NCBI RefSeq assembly: GCF_029210365.1
Contig: NZ_JARGES010000055.1
Coordinates: 1-64,000 of the forward strand
Source of the DNA: Mesorhizobium sp. YIM 152430
Lineage (GTDB): Bacteria > Pseudomonadota > Alphaproteobacteria > Rhizobiales > Rhizobiaceae
DNA: 64,000 nt
Reading direction: 5' to 3'
Position 1 is the first letter of the stretch; the number at the start of each line of letters is the position of its first letter. Below the pieces are notes generated by a model. It was not told where the DNA came from, did no database searches, and saw nothing but the letters and a program-made list of their open reading frames with translations. Below are positions 56,200 to 64,000 of this stretch, in pieces. The position numbers and the translations under genes are program-made.

Positions 56200-56559
56200 T
56201 TAAAACTTCAGACCGCCTTCGCGGGCGGCATCGGCCAGCGCCTTGACGCGGCCATGATAGATGTACGGGCCACGATCGAAGACGACCTCCTTGACGCCGG
56301 CCTTGACGGCACGTTCGGCGACGAGCTTGCCGACGGCGGCCGCAGCGGCCAAGTCGGCGCCGGTCTTCAGCGAACCCTTGAGGTCCTTTTCCAGCGTCGA
56401 AGCCGAGGCGATCGTGTGACCGTTGGCGTCATCGATGAGCTGCACGTAGATGTGCTTCGACGAACGATGAACCGAAAGGCGCGGACGCTCGCCCGCGACC
56501 TTCTTGATCTGGCGACGAACGCGCGAAGCGCGCTTGAGCGCGGAATCCTTGGAAGCCAT
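56200..56559 (-). CDS. rplR: 50S ribosomal protein L18
   Basis: The 119-residue protein has [20 protein letters not shown] near residue 25 and [26 protein letters not shown] near its end, both L18 marks. It binds 5S rRNA. The start at [13 protein letters not shown] is by homology. It precedes rpsE across the hairpin gap. Confidence 0.97.
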   Translation of the reverse strand: MASKDSALKRASRVRRQIKKVAGERPRLSVHRSSKHIYVQLIDDANGHTIASASTLEKDLKGSLKTGADLAAAAAVGKLVAERAVKAGVKEVVFDRGPYIYHGRVKALADAAREGGLKF

Positions 56560-56645
56560 TATACAATTCCCTGCCTTGAAAAACGGGGCCGGCCCTGTGC
56601 GGTAAGCCAGAGCTTCCCGCGACCGCACCCCGTGGCGTTTCGATC

Positions 56646-57179
56646 TTACTTCTTCTTGCCTTCCTTGCGAACGATGCGTTCGCCGGCATAGCGCACGCCC
56701 TTGCCCTTGTAGGGTTCCGGCGGACGATATTCGCGGATTTCGGCTGCTACCTGACCCACCTGCTGCTTGTCAATGCCGCTGACCACGATCTCGGTCGGCT
56801 TGGTGACCTGGATGGTGATGCCTTCGGGCGTCTGGTAGACGACGTCGTGGCTGAAACCGAGCGCGAGTTGCAGGTTCTTGCCCTGCATGGCCGCACGGTA
56901 GCCGACGCCGGTGATCTCGAGCTTGCGCTCGAACCCGTCCTTGACGCCTTGCAGGATGTTCTCGATCTGGGTGCGGGACATGCCCCACTTCGACCGAGCG
57001 TCCTTGGATTCGTCGCGCGGCGAAACCTGGATCGCGCCGTCTTCCAGCTTGACCAGGACTTCGTCGTTGACGACGTATTTCAGTTCGCCCTTCGGACCCT
57101 TGGCGCTGACCGTGCGACCATCGACGGTCGCGGTCACGCCCTGCGGGACGGAGAGAGGCTTCTTGCCGATACGAGACAT
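56646..57179 (-). CDS. rplF: 50S ribosomal protein L6
   Basis: The 177-residue protein starts [21 protein letters not shown] and ends in the motif [23 protein letters not shown], typical of L6, which lies near the sarcin-ricin loop. It follows rpsH by 40 bases. Confidence 0.98.
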   Translation of the reverse strand: MSRIGKKPLSVPQGVTATVDGRTVSAKGPKGELKYVVNDEVLVKLEDGAIQVSPRDESKDARSKWGMSRTQIENILQGVKDGFERKLEITGVGYRAAMQGKNLQLALGFSHDVVYQTPEGITIQVTKPTEIVVSGIDKQQVGQVAAEIREYRPPEPYKGKGVRYAGERIVRKEGKKK

Positions 57180-57219
57180 GTCGTTGTCCTCGTCTTCTTC
57201 TTATGTTTCGAGAAGCCGA

Positions 57220-57618
57220 TCAGAAGATCTGGCAGAGAATCTCGCCGCCGACATTCTCTTCGCGGGCCTGATGGTCCGCCATGACGCCCTTCGGCGTGGA
57301 GAGAATGGCAATGCCGAGACCGTTGGCAACCTGCGGGATCGACTTGACCGACACGTAGACGCGACGGCCCGGCTTCGACACGCGGGCGATCTCGCGGATC
57401 ACCGGCTGGCCTTCGAAGTACTTCAGCTCGATCTCGATTTCCGACTTGCCGTTGTCGTAGTCGACCTGGGCGTAGTCGCGAATGTAGCCTTCGGACTTCA
57501 GGACTTCGAGAACGCGGGCACGCAGCCGCGAGGCCGGCGTCGAGACCTTGGTCTTCTTGCGGCCATAGGCGTTGCGGATGCGGGTCAGCATATCACCGAG
57601 AGGATCACTCATGGACAT
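57220..57618 (-). CDS. rpsH: 30S ribosomal protein S8
   Basis: The 132-residue protein begins [19 protein letters not shown] and ends with [22 protein letters not shown], typical of S8. In many bacteria S8 also represses its own spc operon by binding an mRNA mimic of its 16S site; I did not identify that mimic here. Confidence 0.98.
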   Translation of the reverse strand: MSMSDPLGDMLTRIRNAYGRKKTKVSTPASRLRARVLEVLKSEGYIRDYAQVDYDNGKSEIEIELKYFEGQPVIREIARVSKPGRRVYVSVKSIPQVANGLGIAILSTPKGVMADHQAREENVGGEILCQIF

Positions 57619-57630
57619 GGAATATCCTCC

Positions 57631-57936
57631 TTACCAGCTTGACTTGACGAGGCCGGGAATGAGGCCGTTATTGCCGAGCTCGCGCATCGCAATACGGCTC
57701 ATCTTGAGCTTGCGGTAATAGGCGCGCGGACGGCCGGTAACTTCACAGCGGTTGCGCACGCGGGTCTTGGACGAATTGCGCGGCAGGGCTGCGAGTTCGA
57801 GTTGGGCACGGAAGCGTTCATCCATCGGACGGTCCTGGTCCATGATGATCGCCTTCAGATCGGCACGCTTGTTAGCGTAACGCTTCACAAGCTTCGCGCG
57901 CTTCTGGTTCTTCTCGACTGAGCTGGTCTTTGCCAT
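57631..57936 (-). CDS. rpsN: 30S ribosomal protein S14
   Basis: The 101-residue S14 is the long, zinc-free form. It has [21 protein letters not shown] near residues 61-81, with single cysteine only. It lies 12 bases before rpsH and 27 after rplE. Confidence 0.97.
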   Translation of the reverse strand: MAKTSSVEKNQKRAKLVKRYANKRADLKAIIMDQDRPMDERFRAQLELAALPRNSSKTRVRNRCEVTGRPRAYYRKLKMSRIAMRELGNNGLIPGLVKSSW

Positions 57937-57963
57937 TTCAGATATGTCCTTTATTCGCTGCCG

Positions 57964-58521
57964 TTACTGGCGGAACGGGAAGTTCAAGGCCTTAAGCAAC
58001 GCTCGCGCCTCGTCATCCGACCGGGCAGTCGTACAAACGATGATGTCCATTCCCCAGATCTGGTCGACCTTGTCGTAATTGATCTCGGGGAACACGATGT
58101 GCTCCTTCACGCCCATGGCGAAGTTGCCACGGCCATCGAAGCTCTTGGGATTGAGGCCCCTGAAGTCGCGAACGCGCGGAAGCGCGATCGTCACCAGACG
58201 ATCGATGAAGTCGTACATGCGGTCCTGGCGCAAGGTGACCTTGGCGCCGATCGGCATACCTTCACGCACCTTGAAGCCGGCGATCGACGTGCGGGCACGT
58301 GTCACGACAGGCTTCTGGCCTGCGATCATCGCGAGATCTTCCGCAGCGACCGAAGGCTTCTTGGAATCGCCGGTCGCTTCGCCGACGCCCATGTTGATGA
58401 CCACCTTGTCGAGACGCGGGATCATCATCTCGTTGGCGTAGTTGAACTCTTCCTGGAGCGCCTTGCGGATCGTCTCGTTGTAGAGCTTCTTGAGCCGGGG
58501 CTCATACTTGGAGTCAGCCAT
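57964..58521 (-). CDS. rplE: 50S ribosomal protein L5
   Basis: The 185-residue protein has [20 protein letters not shown] near residue 35 and [20 protein letters not shown] near 135, both typical of L5, which binds 5S rRNA. It overlaps rplX by eight bases, so translation is coupled. Confidence 0.98.
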   Translation of the reverse strand: MADSKYEPRLKKLYNETIRKALQEEFNYANEMMIPRLDKVVINMGVGEATGDSKKPSVAAEDLAMIAGQKPVVTRARTSIAGFKVREGMPIGAKVTLRQDRMYDFIDRLVTIALPRVRDFRGLNPKSFDGRGNFAMGVKEHIVFPEINYDKVDQIWGMDIIVCTTARSDDEARALLKALNFPFRQ

Positions 58522-58825
58522 TGATCACTTCTCCGGAGCGCTTGGCGATGCGGACCTTCTTGCCGTCGCGGAAATCGAAGCCGACGCGGGTCGGCTTGTT
58601 GTCCTTGGGGTCGGCGATCGCGATATTGGACAGATGGAGGGGGGCTTCCTTGCGGATGATCCCGCCTTCCTGCGAAGCGGACTGCTTCTGGTGGCGCGCA
58701 ATCATGTTGATGCCGCGGACGACAGCCTTGTCCTCCTTCGGCATCACCTGCACGACTTCACCGGTACGGCCCTTGTCCTTGCCGGCCAGAACGACGACCT
58801 TGTCGCCCTTACGAATCTTCTGCAT
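58514..58825 (-). CDS. rplX: 50S ribosomal protein L24
   Basis: The 103-residue protein starts [22 protein letters not shown], the KOW-motif head of L24, an early assembly protein near the tunnel exit. It lies 12 bases after rplN and overlaps rplE. Confidence 0.97.
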   Translation of the reverse strand: MQKIRKGDKVVVLAGKDKGRTGEVVQVMPKEDKAVVRGINMIARHQKQSASQEGGIIRKEAPLHLSNIAIADPKDNKPTRVGFDFRDGKKVRIAKRSGEVING

Positions 58826-58837
58826 CTTTCCGGCCCC

Positions 58838-59206
58838 TTAAAGCACTTCCGGTGCAAGCGAAATGATCTTCATGTGGTTCTTCGCGCGAAGTTCGCGCGG
58901 AACGGGACCGAAGATACGCGTGCCCACCGGCTCTTTCTTGTTGTCGACGAGAACGGCTGCGTTCTTGTCGAAACGGATCACGCTGCCGTCCGGGCGACGG
59001 ATGTCCTTGGCCGTGCGAACCACGACCGCCTTCATCACGTCACCTTTCTTAACGCGGCCGCGCGGAATGGCTTCCTTCACGGAGACGACGATGATGTCGC
59101 CGACGGAGGCATACTTCCGCTTCGAGCCGCCCAGCACCTTGATGCACATGACACGACGTGCGCCGGAATTATCCGCGACGTCGAGGTTTGTTTGCATCTG
59201 AATCAT
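58838..59206 (-). CDS. rplN: 50S ribosomal protein L14
   Basis: The 122-residue protein begins [21 protein letters not shown] and ends [23 protein letters not shown], the L14 marks. It lies at the subunit interface. A promoter-like pair stands in the 70-base gap to rpsQ, so the spc operon may begin here as in E. coli. Confidence 0.98.
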   Translation of the reverse strand: MIQMQTNLDVADNSGARRVMCIKVLGGSKRKYASVGDIIVVSVKEAIPRGRVKKGDVMKAVVVRTAKDIRRPDGSVIRFDKNAAVLVDNKKEPVGTRIFGPVPRELRAKNHMKIISLAPEVL

Positions 59207-59238
59207 GACTGGCCGCCTTCTTATTCGTTGGAGAGCGG

Positions 59239-59267
59239 CTCATATACGCCCTCTCCGGCTTTATCAA
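59239..59267 (-). promoter_or_regulatory. Putative internal promoter before rplN
   Basis: On the minus strand TTGATA (59267-59262) and TATGAG (59244-59239) are spaced by 17 bases, with start expected near 59232. It would serve the spc operon beginning with rplN. Confidence 0.55.
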
Positions 59268-59276
59268 GTTTCGTTC

Positions 59277-59531
59277 TTATTCGGCCGAAGCCGCTTGGGA
59301 CGGATTTTCGATCACGACCCAATTCTTGTCCTTGGAGTACGGCGCCGACTCCTGGATGAAGACGAAATCGCCCACCTTGCAGGCATTGTTCTCGTCATGC
59401 GCCTTGTACTTCTTCGTCTGGCGAACGGTCTTCTTCATCACCGGATGGGTGAAGCGACGCTCGATCTTGACCACGACCGTCTTGTCGTTCTTATCCGAGA
59501 CGACCGTGCCCTGCATGATGCGCTTTGGCAT
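59277..59531 (-). CDS. rpsQ: 30S ribosomal protein S17
   Basis: The 84-residue protein begins [34 protein letters not shown] in parts typical of the OB-fold S17 family, for example [16 protein letters not shown] at residues 11-26. It is the last gene of the S10-type half, 11 bases after rpmC. Confidence 0.97.
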   Translation of the reverse strand: MPKRIMQGTVVSDKNDKTVVVKIERRFTHPVMKKTVRQTKKYKAHDENNACKVGDFVFIQESAPYSKDKNWVVIENPSQAASAE

Positions 59532-59542
59532 GTTCTTCGTCC

Positions 59543-59743
59543 TTAAGCCTTCTTGCCGGCCGATTTCTCGGCGGCGATCGTCTTGATGCGCGCGATGTCC
59601 CGACGGACTTCCTTCACGCGCGCGGTTTTTTCGATCTGGCCGGTCGCCTTCTGGAAGCGCAGGTTGAACTGCTCCTTCTTGAGCGCAGCCAGGTCGTCAT
59701 TCAGCTCATCGAGCGTCTTCGCCCGAACATCAACGGCCTTCAT
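59543..59743 (-). CDS. rpmC: 50S ribosomal protein L29
   Basis: The 66-residue, helical protein contains [42 protein letters not shown] in residues 14-55, the L29 signature. It docks the signal recognition particle and trigger factor at the tunnel exit. The start [10 protein letters not shown] is set by homology; an in-frame start upstream lies in rplP. Confidence 0.96.
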   Translation of the reverse strand: MKAVDVRAKTLDELNDDLAALKKEQFNLRFQKATGQIEKTARVKEVRRDIARIKTIAAEKSAGKKA

Positions 59744-59756
59744 GATCAGCCCTTTC

Positions 59757-60170
59757 CTACTCTGCGATGCGCTGTACGAAGCGCGTGCGAACCGAAAGCT
59801 TGGCGGCGCCGAGGCGGAGCGCCTCGCGGGCGATCTCCTCGGAGACACCGTCGATCTCGAACATGACGCGGCCCGGCTTGACGCGAGCTGCCCAGTAATC
59901 GACCGAACCCTTGCCCTTGCCCATGCGGACTTCGGTCGGCTTCGACGTCACCGGCAGATCCGGGAAAACGCGGATCCAGACACGGCCCTGACGCTTCATC
60001 TGACGCGTGATGGCGCGGCGTGCCGCTTCGATCTCGCGGGCGGTGACCCGGTTCGGCTCAAGCGCCTTCAGACCGAACCCGCCGAAATTGAGGTCCGTTC
60101 CGCCCTTCGCGACGCCGTGAATACGGCCCTTGAACTGCTTGCGGAACTTCGTGCGCTTTGGCTGCAGCAT
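59757..60170 (-). CDS. rplP: 50S ribosomal protein L16
   Basis: The 137-residue protein begins [19 protein letters not shown] and has [26 protein letters not shown] in residues 63-88, typical of L16, near the peptidyl transferase centre. It lies between rpsC and rpmC. Confidence 0.98.
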   Translation of the reverse strand: MLQPKRTKFRKQFKGRIHGVAKGGTDLNFGGFGLKALEPNRVTAREIEAARRAITRQMKRQGRVWIRVFPDLPVTSKPTEVRMGKGKGSVDYWAARVKPGRVMFEIDGVSEEIAREALRLGAAKLSVRTRFVQRIAE

Positions 60171-60197
60171 TCTAATTCTCCAAAATAGCTATGCCAT

Positions 60198-60905
60198 TCA
60201 GGCGTTTTCGCGACGACGGCCCGAGCCGCCCTGCGCATCGCCTTCAATGGCGCGACGTTCCGAAGCCATCGGGTCGTGCTCGAGGATCTCGCCCTTGAAC
60301 ACCCAGACCTTCACGCCGCAGATGCCGTATGCAGTCTGTGCCTCGGCCGTGCCGTAATCGACATCGGCGCGCAGCGTGTGCAGCGGAACGCGACCTTCGC
60401 GATACCATTCCATACGCGCGATTTCCGCGCCGCCGAGACGGCCGGAGCAGTTGATGCGGATGCCCTCGGCACCGAGACGCATGGCCGACTGGACGGCACG
60501 CTTCATGGCGCGGCGGAAAGCAACGCGGCGCTCGAGCTGCTGCGCGATCGACTGGGCGATCAGCGTGGCGTCGATCTCCGGCTTGCGAACCTCGACGATG
60601 TTCAAGTGCGTTTCCGACTTGGTCATCTCGGTCAGCTTCTTGCGAAGCTTCTCGATGTCCGCGCCCTTTTTGCCGATGATGAGCCCCGGACGGGCCGCAT
60701 GGATCGTGACGCGGCACTTCTTGTGCGGGCGCTCAATGACGATCTTCGAGACGGCGGCCTGCTTCAGTTCCTTCTCGAGATAGGAGCGGATCTTCAGGTC
60801 CTCATGGAGGAGCTTGCCGTATTCGCCGGTGTTCGCGTACCAGCGCGAATCCCAGGTGCGGTTGATGCCGAGGCGCAGACCGATCGGATTGATTTTCTGG
60901 CCCAT
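60198..60905 (-). CDS. rpsC: 30S ribosomal protein S3
   Basis: The 235-residue protein begins [20 protein letters not shown], has a KH domain with [18 protein letters not shown] near residue 70, and a C-terminal S3 domain with [27 protein letters not shown] in residues 158-184. S3 lies at the mRNA entry. Its start touches the rplV stop by one base. Confidence 0.98.
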   Translation of the reverse strand: MGQKINPIGLRLGINRTWDSRWYANTGEYGKLLHEDLKIRSYLEKELKQAAVSKIVIERPHKKCRVTIHAARPGLIIGKKGADIEKLRKKLTEMTKSETHLNIVEVRKPEIDATLIAQSIAQQLERRVAFRRAMKRAVQSAMRLGAEGIRINCSGRLGGAEIARMEWYREGRVPLHTLRADVDYGTAEAQTAYGICGVKVWVFKGEILEHDPMASERRAIEGDAQGGSGRRRENA

Positions 60906-61294
60906 CAGGCGGCCTCCACTTTCTCTTCGACTTCACGGACGACGATCGTCAGATGCGAGAACGGCTTCTCGATGCGCGATGCACGGCCGCGGCCACGAGC
61001 ATGGAAGCGCTTCATGACGATGGACTTGCCGACATGGGCCTCGGCAACCACCAGCGCGTCGACGTCGAGGTCGTGATTGTTCTCTGCGTTCGCGATCGCC
61101 GATTCGAGCGTCTTCCTGACGGTCTCTGCGATGCGCTTGCGCGAGAATTCGAGTTCGTTCAGCGCAGTGCCGACCTTCTTGCCGCGGATCATGGCAGCAA
61201 CGAGATTGAGCTTCTGCGGGCTGACGCGAATGGTACGCAGAACGGCGCGTGCCTCGTTGTCAGCAAGCCTGCGCGGAGCCTTGGCCTTGCCCAT
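60905..61294 (-). CDS. rplV: 50S ribosomal protein L22
   Basis: The 129-residue protein has [20 protein letters not shown] near residue 22 and the hook region [19 protein letters not shown] near its end. L22 lines the exit tunnel and is a site of macrolide-related mutations. It abuts rpsS and overlaps rpsC by one base. Confidence 0.97.
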   Translation of the reverse strand: MGKAKAPRRLADNEARAVLRTIRVSPQKLNLVAAMIRGKKVGTALNELEFSRKRIAETVRKTLESAIANAENNHDLDVDALVVAEAHVGKSIVMKRFHARGRGRASRIEKPFSHLTIVVREVEEKVEAA

Positions 61295-61296
61295 CG

Positions 61297-61575
61297 TTAC
61301 TTCCTCTTTGCCTTCTTGTCCGCGCCATGGCCGTAATAGGTACGGGTGGGGGCGAACTCACCGAATTTGTGGCCGACCATTTCCTCGTTCACGGAGACGG
61401 GGATATGCTTCTGGCCGTTATAGACGCCAAAGGTGAGGCCGACGAACTGCGGCAGGATGGTGGAGCGGCGGCTCCACATCTTGATCACCTCGTTGCGGCC
61501 GCCGTCACGAACCTTATCCGCCTTCTTGAGCAGATAGCCGTCGACGAACGGGCCTTTCCAAACTGAACGGGTCAC
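61297..61575 (-). CDS. rpsS: 30S ribosomal protein S19
   Basis: The 92-residue protein starts [20 protein letters not shown] and has [21 protein letters not shown] near its end, the S19 marks. It forms a complex with S13 in the head of the 30S subunit. It lies 15 bases after rplB. Confidence 0.98.
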   Translation of the reverse strand: MTRSVWKGPFVDGYLLKKADKVRDGGRNEVIKMWSRRSTILPQFVGLTFGVYNGQKHIPVSVNEEMVGHKFGEFAPTRTYYGHGADKKAKRK

Positions 61576-61590
61576 GTTGACACCCTTTCC

Positions 61591-62427
61591 TTAGCTCTTG
61601 CGCGCGTGGCGCGAGCGCATGATGAACTTGTCGGTCGACTTGTTGGACCGCGTCTTCTTGCCCTTGGTCGGCTTGCCCCAGGGCGTGACCGGATGACGGC
61701 CGCCCGAGGTGCGGCCTTCACCACCGCCATGCGGGTGGTCGACCGGGTTCATCGCGACGCCGCGAACATGCGGACGCTTGCCGAGCCAGCGCGAGCGGCC
61801 GGCCTTGCCGAGATTGATGTTGCCGTGGTCCGGGTTCGAGACCGCACCGACCGTCGCCATGCAGGAGCCATGGACGAGGCGCTGCTCGCCCGAATTCAGG
61901 CGAAGGATCGCCATGCCCTGGTCGCGGCCGACGAGCTGGGCGTAGGACCCGGCCGAACGGGCGACCTGGCCGCCCTTGCCCGGTTTCAGCTCGACATTGT
62001 GGACGATCGTGCCGACCGGCATCGTGCCCAGCGGCATCGCATTGCCCGGCTTGACGTCGATCGCCTTGGTGCCCGCGACAACCTTGTCGCCGACGGCCAG
62101 GCGCTGCGGCGCCAGGATGTAGGCGAGCTCGCCGTCCTCGTACTTCAAAAGCGCGATGAAGGCGGTGCGGTTCGGATCGTACTCGATCCGCTCGACCGTC
62201 GCCGAAACGTCGTGCTTGCGACGCTTGAAGTCGATGATGCGGTAGGTCCGCTTGTGCCCGCCGCCCTGATAGCGGGCGGTGACGCGGCCGGCATTGTTGC
62301 GGCCGCCGGCCGACTTCAGGCCCTCGGTCAAACCCTTGACGGGCTTGCCCTTGTAGAGGCCCGAGCGGTCGACGATGACCAACTGGCGGGTGCCTGGCGT
62401 AACCGGATTGAATTTCTTGAGTGCCAT
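61591..62427 (-). CDS. rplB: 50S ribosomal protein L2
   Basis: The 278-residue protein begins [20 protein letters not shown] and has [20 protein letters not shown] near residue 224, including the conserved His needed for peptidyl transferase centre structure. It is the largest L-protein of this cluster. It lies 20 bases after rplW. Confidence 0.98.
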   Translation of the reverse strand: MALKKFNPVTPGTRQLVIVDRSGLYKGKPVKGLTEGLKSAGGRNNAGRVTARYQGGGHKRTYRIIDFKRRKHDVSATVERIEYDPNRTAFIALLKYEDGELAYILAPQRLAVGDKVVAGTKAIDVKPGNAMPLGTMPVGTIVHNVELKPGKGGQVARSAGSYAQLVGRDQGMAILRLNSGEQRLVHGSCMATVGAVSNPDHGNINLGKAGRSRWLGKRPHVRGVAMNPVDHPHGGGEGRTSGGRHPVTPWGKPTKGKKTRSNKSTDKFIMRSRHARKS

Positions 62428-62447
62428 TTTCCTGTCCTTCCGGTCGC

Positions 62448-62741
62448 TCAGAGGCCGGTCGAGACGTCGATCGACTGTCCGTCGGCCAGCGTCACGATCG
62501 CCTTCTTCACGTCACTGGTGCGCCCGACGGTGCCGCGGAAACGCTTCACCTTGCCCTTGCGCACGAGCGTGTTGACGCCGGTGACCTTCACGCCGAACAG
62601 AGCCTCGATGGCGGCCTTGATCTCGGTCTTCGTCGCCTTGCGGGCAACGTTGAAAACCACCTGGTTGTATTCCGAAGCCATGGTCGACTTCTCGGTGATC
62701 GACGGCGAGACGATCACGTCGTAGTGGCGAAGATCCGTCAT
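62448..62741 (-). CDS. rplW: 50S ribosomal protein L23
   Basis: The 97-residue protein has [21 protein letters not shown] near its start and [22 protein letters not shown] in the middle, marks of L23, which lies at the tunnel exit. It overlaps rplD by four bases (ATGA). Confidence 0.97.
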   Translation of the reverse strand: MTDLRHYDVIVSPSITEKSTMASEYNQVVFNVARKATKTEIKAAIEALFGVKVTGVNTLVRKGKVKRFRGTVGRTSDVKKAIVTLADGQSIDVSTGL

Positions 62742-63361
62742 TTGAACCGCTCCTCGAGAGCTTCGATCGCGGCCTTGGAGAGCACGAGCTTTCCGCGGCG
62801 CAGGATGTCGTAAACGTTGATGCCCTGAACCGGCAGCACGTCGATGTTCGCGATGTTCGACGCAGCGCGCTTGAAGTTCTGGTCGATCTCGGCACCGCCG
62901 ATCATCAGCGCATTCGTCAAGCCGAGCTTGGCGAAATTGGTGACGAGCAGCTTCGTCTTTGCCTCGCCCACCGCCAGATCATCGACGATGATCAGGTCGG
63001 ACGACTTGGCCTTGGCCGAAAGCGCGTGACGCAGGCCGAGCGCGCGGACCTTCTTGGGAAGGTCGTGCTCGTGGCTGCGGACGACCGGGCCGTGAGCCTT
63101 GCCGCCGCCGCGGAACTGCGGAGCGCGCGCCGAGGAGTGACGGGCGCGGCCCGTACCCTTCTGCTTGTACATCTTGGCGCCGGTCCGCGAAATTTCCGCG
63201 CGGCCCTTGGTCTTGTGCGTGCCCTGCTGCTTCTTGGCAAGCTGCCAGCGCACGACGCGCTGCAGGATGTCTTCGCGGGGCTCGAGGCCGAAAATCTCTT
63301 CCGAGAGCTTCAGCTTGCCGGCATCGTCGCCGGAGAGCGTGGTGACCTTGAGATCCATCAT
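62738..63361 (-). CDS. rplD: 50S ribosomal protein L4
   Basis: The 207-residue protein has the L4 loop [43 protein letters not shown] over residues 50-92, which reaches the exit tunnel. In enteric bacteria L4 also represses the S10 operon. Its ATG overlaps the rplC stop (ATGA), though ATG 63358 is equally possible. Confidence 0.97.
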   Translation of the reverse strand: MMDLKVTTLSGDDAGKLKLSEEIFGLEPREDILQRVVRWQLAKKQQGTHKTKGRAEISRTGAKMYKQKGTGRARHSSARAPQFRGGGKAHGPVVRSHEHDLPKKVRALGLRHALSAKAKSSDLIIVDDLAVGEAKTKLLVTNFAKLGLTNALMIGGAEIDQNFKRAASNIANIDVLPVQGINVYDILRRGKLVLSKAAIEALEERFK

Positions 63362-64000
63362 TCGGCTCCTTCAGCAGCCGGCGCTTCAGAAGCCTGGCTC
63401 TTGTTTGCAGCGCGGATCGCGGCCGGCTTCGGCGCGTTGTCCGGCATGGCCGACTTCACCGCGTCGCGGACGACGATCCAGGCACCCTTGGAGCCGGGAA
63501 CGGCGCCGCGGATCAGGATCAGGCCGCGATCGACGTCGGTCGACACGATCTCGAGATTCTGGGTCGTCACGCGGGTCGCGCCCATGTGCCCGGCCATCTT
63601 CTTGCCCTTGAACACCTTGCCCGGATCCTGGCGCTGGCCGGTCGAACCGTGCGAGCGGTGCGAGACCGAGTTACCATGGGTCGCACGGCCACCACCGAAA
63701 TTGTGACGCTTCATGACACCCTGGAAGCCCTTGCCGACAGACGTGCCCGTCACGTCGACCTTCTGGCCGGCGACGAAGTGCTCCGCCGTGATCTCGGCGC
63801 CGATATCGAGCATGTTGTCTTCCGACACGCGGAACTCCGCGAGTTGCGACTTCGGCTCGACGCTTGCAGCGGCGAAGTGGCCGCGCATGGCCTTCGACGT
63901 GTTCTTGACCTTGGCAAGGCCAACGCCAAGCTGAACGGCCGTGTAACCATTCTTCTCATGGGTGCGCTGAGCGACGACCTGGCAGTTCTCCATACGGAGA
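63358..64000 (-). CDS. rplC: 50S ribosomal protein L3 (N-terminus beyond window)
   Basis: The reading frame runs off the window end at 64000. The visible 213 residues contain [56 protein letters not shown] over about residues 88-143, the L3 signature loop near the peptidyl transferase centre. About 30 N-terminal residues are missing, judging by the family. The C-terminal end has an Ala/Glu/Pro-rich tail of some 25 residues ([20 protein letters not shown]), common in alphaproteobacteria. Confidence 0.97.
   Translation of the reverse strand, partial: LRMENCQVVAQRTHEKNGYTAVQLGVGLAKVKNTSKAMRGHFAAASVEPKSQLAEFRVSEDNMLDIGAEITAEHFVAGQKVDVTGTSVGKGFQGVMKRHNFGGGRATHGNSVSHRSHGSTGQRQDPGKVFKGKKMAGHMGATRVTTQNLEIVSTDVDRGLILIRGAVPGSKGAWIVVRDAVKSAMPDNAPKPAAIRAANKSQASEAPAAEGAE

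Overview
The window is a G+C-rich stretch of bacterial chromosome, most likely from an alphaproteobacterium of the order Hyphomicrobiales (Rhizobiales). The clues are family-level and come from reading the sequence: a DivK-PleD cell-cycle pair, DUF3572 and DUF2336 proteins, a GTTC-N7-GTTC type SOS box before dinB, a THF-II type riboswitch before folE, a tandem glycine riboswitch before gcvT, class I PHA synthase, and a ribosomal S10-spc-alpha cluster without rpmJ. It is mostly core genome: no insertion sequence, prophage, integrase or CRISPR array was seen.

Layout. 1-5.1 kb (+): end of topA, rnr, a DUF983 protein, a NUDIX hydrolase, an MFS transporter and rpmG with its own promoter and terminator. 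5.1-5.39 kb holds no gene but a strong hairpin ending in a T-run when read on the minus strand. 5.4-7.2 kb (-): pleD and divK. 7.3-10.8 kb: DUF3572, a HAD-like protein, a GNAT, dinB and a small exported protein. 10.9-14.4 kb (-): dnaE. 14.5-17.9 kb (+): glutathione-dependent formaldehyde oxidation (frmA and fghA) with a lipoprotein and a YaiI-type gene between them. 18-23 kb (+): an XRE regulator, the glycine riboswitch and gcvT-gcvH-gcvP. 23.1-31.1 kb: parE, DUF2336, a MaoC plus CoA-ester-lyase pair, a flavin reductase plus nitroreductase pair, an exported repeat-like protein and an acyltransferase.

31.1-34.7 kb (-): IscU-like, MntA, HepT, YidD and ThrS, so that a HEPN/MNT toxin-antitoxin pair sits inside a housekeeping gene run. 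34.8-37.1 kb (+): riboswitch-folE-hisI and a patatin-like protein. 37.1-41.8 kb (-): recJ, hom, an AlaC-type aminotransferase and a small lipoprotein. 41.9-45.2 kb (+): phaC and an M15-like lipoprotein; then tRNA-Glu, a DAO-family oxidoreductase, map, radC, a DUF486 membrane protein and an MFS transporter.

50-64 kb (-): the ribosomal cluster, read from rplC (cut by the window end) through rplD, rplW, rplB, rpsS, rplV, rpsC, rplP, rpmC, rpsQ, rplN, rplX, rplE, rpsN, rpsH, rplF, rplR, rpsE, rpmD, rplO, secY, adk, rpsM, rpsK, rpoA and rplQ, ending at a bidirectional terminator. Likely internal promoters are visible before rplN and rpsM, and terminator-like hairpins lie between some genes.

No clearly new multi-gene system was found. 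The most interesting points are the HEPN/MNT pair embedded in the iscU-yidD-thrS run, the unassigned structured RNA element after pleD, the palindromic repeat between rpsM and rpsK, and the regulatory elements of dinB and folE.
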